64,000 nt of DNA from Microbacterium paraoxydans. GTDB lineage: Bacteria > Actinomycetota > Actinomycetes > Actinomycetales > Microbacteriaceae. This document shows positions 61,521-64,000 of this stretch, in pieces. Every line of letters begins with the position of its first letter. The stretch's first letter is position 1. The notes under the pieces are model-generated. The model ran no database searches. It was not told where the DNA came from and saw only the letters and a program-made list of their open reading frames with translations. The DNA is taken from the NCBI RefSeq assembly GCF_018224615.1, contig NZ_JAGTUK010000001.1, positions 248,001 through 312,000 of the forward strand. Direction: 5' to 3'. Both the position numbers and the translations under genes were made by a program.

Positions 61521-62753
61521 CTACCGCCCCGCCCGCATCCGGAGGCCGAACGCGACCGCGGCGAGCCCGATCACTACCACCCCGTAGCCGAGGCACACCG
61601 CCTCTAGCCCGACGACGCCGACGAGCGACCCGGCGACCACGGCGGGCACGCCGAACGCGAGGTAGGCGAGCACGTACAGGACCGCGAAGGTGTCGGCGCG
61701 CTCGGTCGGGGGGATGCGGGGCGCGAGCGACGCGACCACACCGGAGAACGCGGTGCCGAAGCCCATGCCGGTGACCGCGGCCGCCCCGAGGTAGAAGGGG
61801 AGCGAGCCGAGGCCGAGCGCGATGAGCGACAGCAGCGTGCCGATGCCCAGCGCGGCCGTGCCGAACAGCACGCTCGTGCGCGCCGTGCGTGTGCGCATCA
61901 CGAAGGCGGTCGCGGCGCCCACGCCCGCCAGCAGCACCACCCCGAGGCCCTGCCACACGTGGTCGGTGCCGCCGAGCTCGTGCGCCACGATGTTCGCACC
62001 GAGCGACAGGAACAGCCCGCCCGTCGCCCACCCGGCGACCACGGCCGGGGCGCCGCGCCAGAAGTCGCCGCGGATCGCCGCGGGGATCGACAGCCGGAAG
62101 CGCAGCGACGCCCATGCGCCCGGCCGCCGCGGAGCCGTCTCGGGCACCACGAGGAACAGCGCGGCGAGCAGCACGTACAGCGTGGTCAGCGGGGCGAACA
62201 CGTCGAGCAGCGCCTCCCCGCTCACGTCGAGCATCACCGCCGACACGAGCGCGCCGAGCGCCAGTCCGATGCCGGGGCTCAGCGCGTTCCACAGCGCCGC
62301 GGTCCTCGCGCGACCGCCCGGCGCGAAGTCCAGCACCGTCGCCGACAGCGCCGAGATCAGCACCCCGCTCGCGACACCCTGGAGGATCCGCGCCACGAAC
62401 AGCACCCAGACGGCGTCCGCGTGCCAGAACAGGAACATGCTGCCCGCGAGCAGCAGGAACCCGACGACCGCGACGGGCCGGCGCCCGACGTGGTCCGACA
62501 GGGAGCCCGCCGTGAGCAGCGTCAGCAGCAGCGCGACCGCGTACACCGCGAACACCGCGCTGATCACTACCGCCTCGAACCCGATGTCGTGTGCAAGCAC
62601 GGGGTAGAACGGCGACGGCGCACTCGCCCCCGCCATCATCAGGATCTGCGCGGCGACGACGAGCACGAACCCGAGCCGGGTGCGCGCCCCGGTCGGACGC
62701 GATGGCGACGGCGCGACGGGCGGGGCGGTGACGATGGGCTCGGTGGTGGTCAT
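61521..62753 (-). CDS. MFS transporter
   Basis: 410 residues and 12 helices: MAGASAPSPFYPVLAHDIGF, LLTAGSLSDHVGRRPVAVVG (motif A) and LWNALSPGIGLALGALVSAV. Resembles DHA1-type drug or sugar exporters. ATG 62753 follows AAGGAG. Divergent from an ArsR-type gene with two GTTCGA/TCGAAC operators between, so it is inducible efflux. Confidence 0.93.
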   Translation of the reverse strand: MTTTEPIVTAPPVAPSPSRPTGARTRLGFVLVVAAQILMMAGASAPSPFYPVLAHDIGFEAVVISAVFAVYAVALLLTLLTAGSLSDHVGRRPVAVVGFLLLAGSMFLFWHADAVWVLFVARILQGVASGVLISALSATVLDFAPGGRARTAALWNALSPGIGLALGALVSAVMLDVSGEALLDVFAPLTTLYVLLAALFLVVPETAPRRPGAWASLRFRLSIPAAIRGDFWRGAPAVVAGWATGGLFLSLGANIVAHELGGTDHVWQGLGVVLLAGVGAATAFVMRTRTARTSVLFGTAALGIGTLLSLIALGLGSLPFYLGAAAVTGMGFGTAFSGVVASLAPRIPPTERADTFAVLYVLAYLAFGVPAVVAGSLVGVVGLEAVCLGYGVVVIGLAAVAFGLRMRAGR

Positions 62754-62769
62754 GCGCGGCTCCTTGATG

Positions 62770-62787
62770 GTTCGAGAATCATCGAAC
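62770..62787. promoter_or_regulatory. ArsR operator 1 (GTTCGA-N6-TCGAAC)
   Basis: Perfect inverted repeat of 6-bp arms, 16 bp upstream of the MFS start. Confidence 0.82.
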
Positions 62788-62816
62788 TCTCGGAGCGTAC
62801 TCGCGATGCAGCGATT

Positions 62817-62834
62817 GTTCAACTATTATCGAAC
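62817..62834. promoter_or_regulatory. ArsR operator 2 (GTTCAA-N6-TCGAAC)
   Basis: Second copy, one mismatch, ending 1 bp before the regulator ATG; binding here would block its ribosome site. Confidence 0.8.
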
Positions 62835-62835
62835 C

Positions 62836-63141
62836 ATGCCCGGCGACCTGCCCCACCCGGAGCGCTCCGAGATCCAGCTGACCGAAGTGCTCTTCGCCCT
62901 CAGCGACCCCGAGCGCCTCGCCATCGCCCGCCAGCTCGCCGACGGTCCGCTCGACATGGCCTCGTGCCACGCGACCGACCCGAACCTGCCGAAGTCCACC
63001 AAGTCGCACTTCATGAAGGTGCTGCGCGAGGCCGGGGTCATCCGCAACGAGCCCAACGGGCGCCGCCGCATCCTCACCCTCCGCCGCGACGACCTCGACG
63101 CCCGCTTCCCCGGACTCCTCGACTCCGTGCTGCAGGCCTAG
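62836..63141 (+). CDS. ArsR-type winged-helix regulator
   Basis: 101 residues: LSDPERLAIARQLADGPLDM, KSTKSHFMKVLREAGVIRNE (recognition helix) and GRRRILTLRRDD (wing). No metal-binding cysteine cluster, so the signal is probably not a metal. Likely leaderless or weakly translated, since operator 2 fills the ribosome site. It represses itself and the MFS gene. Convergent overlap of 4 bases with the XRE gene. Confidence 0.92.
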   Translation: MPGDLPHPERSEIQLTEVLFALSDPERLAIARQLADGPLDMASCHATDPNLPKSTKSHFMKVLREAGVIRNEPNGRRRILTLRRDDLDARFPGLLDSVLQA

Positions 63142-63359
63142 TCTGCCCGAGCCTCCTCCGGCACCCACCGCAGCAGGTCGCCGGGCTGGCAGTCGAGTGC
63201 GGTGCACAGCGCGTCGAGCGTGGTGAACCGCACGGCCTTCGCCCGTCCGTTCTTCAGCACGGCGAGGTTCGTCGGGGTGATGCCGATGCGCTCCGCGAGT
63301 TCGCCGACGCCCATCTTGCGCCGCGCCATCATCACGTCGATGTCGACGACCACCGGCAT
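63138..63359 (-). CDS. XRE-family (YozG-like) transcriptional regulator
   Basis: 73 residues: VDIDVMMARRKMGVGELAER, IGITPTNLAVLKNGRAKAVR and TLDALCTALDCQPGDLL. The short Cro/CI-type form commonly encoded next to DUF2975 membrane proteins. Its ATG shares one base with the DUF2975 stop. Confidence 0.93.
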   Translation of the reverse strand: MPVVVDIDVMMARRKMGVGELAERIGITPTNLAVLKNGRAKAVRFTTLDALCTALDCQPGDLLRWVPEEARAD

Positions 63360-63847
63360 CAGATCACCTCGTCGTCGAGTTCGGAGCGCAGGGCCCTCGC
63401 CTCGGCGTCGCGGTCGATCGCCTGCCGCAGCAGCGCCTTCATCACCACCACCAGCAGCGCCATGCCGGCGAGCAGCACGCCCGCGCCGCCGATCAGCGCG
63501 ACCAGCCCGGGTGCCGCGGAACCCGGCACCAGGAGCCCGGCGAGCACCCACGCCAGCACGGCCGCCGCCAGGATCGCGCCGATGATCGTGTTCACGTAGC
63601 CGAACGACGACGCCGAGAAGATCGACCCCCGCCGCACTCGCGTGAGCAGTGCCCACACGCACACGCCGAACACCTGCAGCGTGACCACGCCCAGCACGGC
63701 GATCACCACGAGCGCGATCCGCGCCCACGGCGCCTCGCCCTCCAGGTCGTTCCACACGAGCGGCACCATCACCGTCTGCACCACGAGCGACCCCGCCAGC
63801 GCGAGCGCGATCACCGCCTTCAGCACCACGATCGTCGACCGTCCCAT
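63359..63847 (-). CDS. DUF2975 membrane protein
   Basis: 162 residues, four helices (STIVVLKAVIALALAGSLVV; ARIALVVIAVLGVVTLQVFG; TIIGAILAAAVLAWVLAGLL; GVLLAGMALLVVVMKALL). The end ALLRQAIDRDAEARALRSEL is typical of DUF2975. ATG 63847 follows GAAGGGTGG. With the XRE gene it forms the common DUF2975-XRE pair of unknown function. Confidence 0.9.
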   Translation of the reverse strand: MGRSTIVVLKAVIALALAGSLVVQTVMVPLVWNDLEGEAPWARIALVVIAVLGVVTLQVFGVCVWALLTRVRRGSIFSASSFGYVNTIIGAILAAAVLAWVLAGLLVPGSAAPGLVALIGGAGVLLAGMALLVVVMKALLRQAIDRDAEARALRSELDDEVI

Positions 63848-63880
63848 GCCGCCACCCTTCATCGAAGAACAGCAGGAATC

Positions 63881-63958
63881 TATCGTTAATCGTTTGATCT
63901 GTCCAGGCGAAACTCCCACCCCACGCCCAGCGTCAGCGATATATCGTTAACTATCGTT
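63881..63958. promoter_or_regulatory. TATCGTTAA repeat elements
   Basis: TATCGTTAA at 63881 and 63942, and TATCGTT at 63952, in the 129-bp gap between the DUF2975-XRE pair and the divergent right-edge gene. The pattern suggests operator sites for the XRE regulator. Confidence 0.55.
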
Positions 63959-63976
63959 CACGACTGGGAGGTCATC

Positions 63977-64000
63977 ATGAGCAACGCAGTCCCCTCCAAC
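63977..64000 (+). CDS. Start of an unidentified gene, cut by the right edge
   Basis: ATG at 63977 with GGGAGG 5 bases upstream; only MSNAVPSN is visible. Divergent from the DUF2975-XRE pair and next to TATCGTT elements. Confidence 0.6.

Overview
The window is a gene-dense, high-GC stretch with short intergenic gaps, frequent GTG starts and ATGA/GTGA start-stop overlaps. Family content (Tat and lipoprotein exporters, MMPL, WYL regulators, LacI-controlled carbohydrate ABC systems, DksA/TraR protein) fits a high-GC actinobacterium. My best guess is a Microbacterium-like member of the Microbacteriaceae; no rRNA or tRNA gene was seen to confirm it. No CRISPR array, insertion sequence or prophage was seen, and no gene-free stretch exceeds 300 bases.

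Region 1 (1-17.9 kb) is a catabolic locus tied together by a repeated palindrome, TGCTATAGCA, found six times and only at promoters: twice between a GntR regulator (cut by the left edge) and an MFS carboxylate transporter, then before a Dpp-type ABC importer, before an SDR/enolase/SDR operon, and twice between a divergent SDR-NTF2 pair and a 2-hydroxyacid dehydrogenase-FAH pair. A Tat-exported beta-helix protein and a ceramidase-fold hydrolase sit inside it. The enzyme set looks like a non-phosphorylative sugar-acid pathway (aldonate dehydratase, 2-keto-3-deoxy dehydrogenase, diketo-acid hydrolase). dinB sits inside the locus without an operator.

Region 2 (18-28.8 kb) is mostly core or accessory housekeeping: a membrane protein, a Gfo/Idh oxidoreductase, two toxin-antitoxin pairs, a DksA-type zinc finger protein, an MMPL exporter with divergent TetR, purL coupled to a 46-residue membrane protein, and a WYL regulator opposite a VOC protein.

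Region 3 (28.8-39.9 kb) is a glycan locus under a LacI regulator with three near-identical operators (type TTGGTAACGTTATCAA): carbohydrate ABC importer, (alpha/alpha)6 glycosidase, secreted propeller protein, SGNH esterase, an oversized mannose-6-phosphate isomerase and an ROK kinase.

Region 4 (40-49 kb) holds small regulator/enzyme pairs: DUF2188, BKACE, VOC, WYL with an NmrA-like protein, SDR with TetR, an APC permease, and DUF4188 with MerR, several with clear palindromic operators.

Region 5 (49.05-57.0 kb) is a defence island of visibly lower GC: type I restriction-modification (hsdM, hsdS, hsdR) with a possible 29-residue coupled leader ORF, plus a DUF262/DUF1524 (GmrSD-like) nuclease.

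Region 6 (57.1-64 kb) contains four regulator/target modules with readable operators: TetR-MFS, MarR-quinone oxidoreductase, ArsR-MFS, and XRE-DUF2975 facing a gene cut by the right edge.
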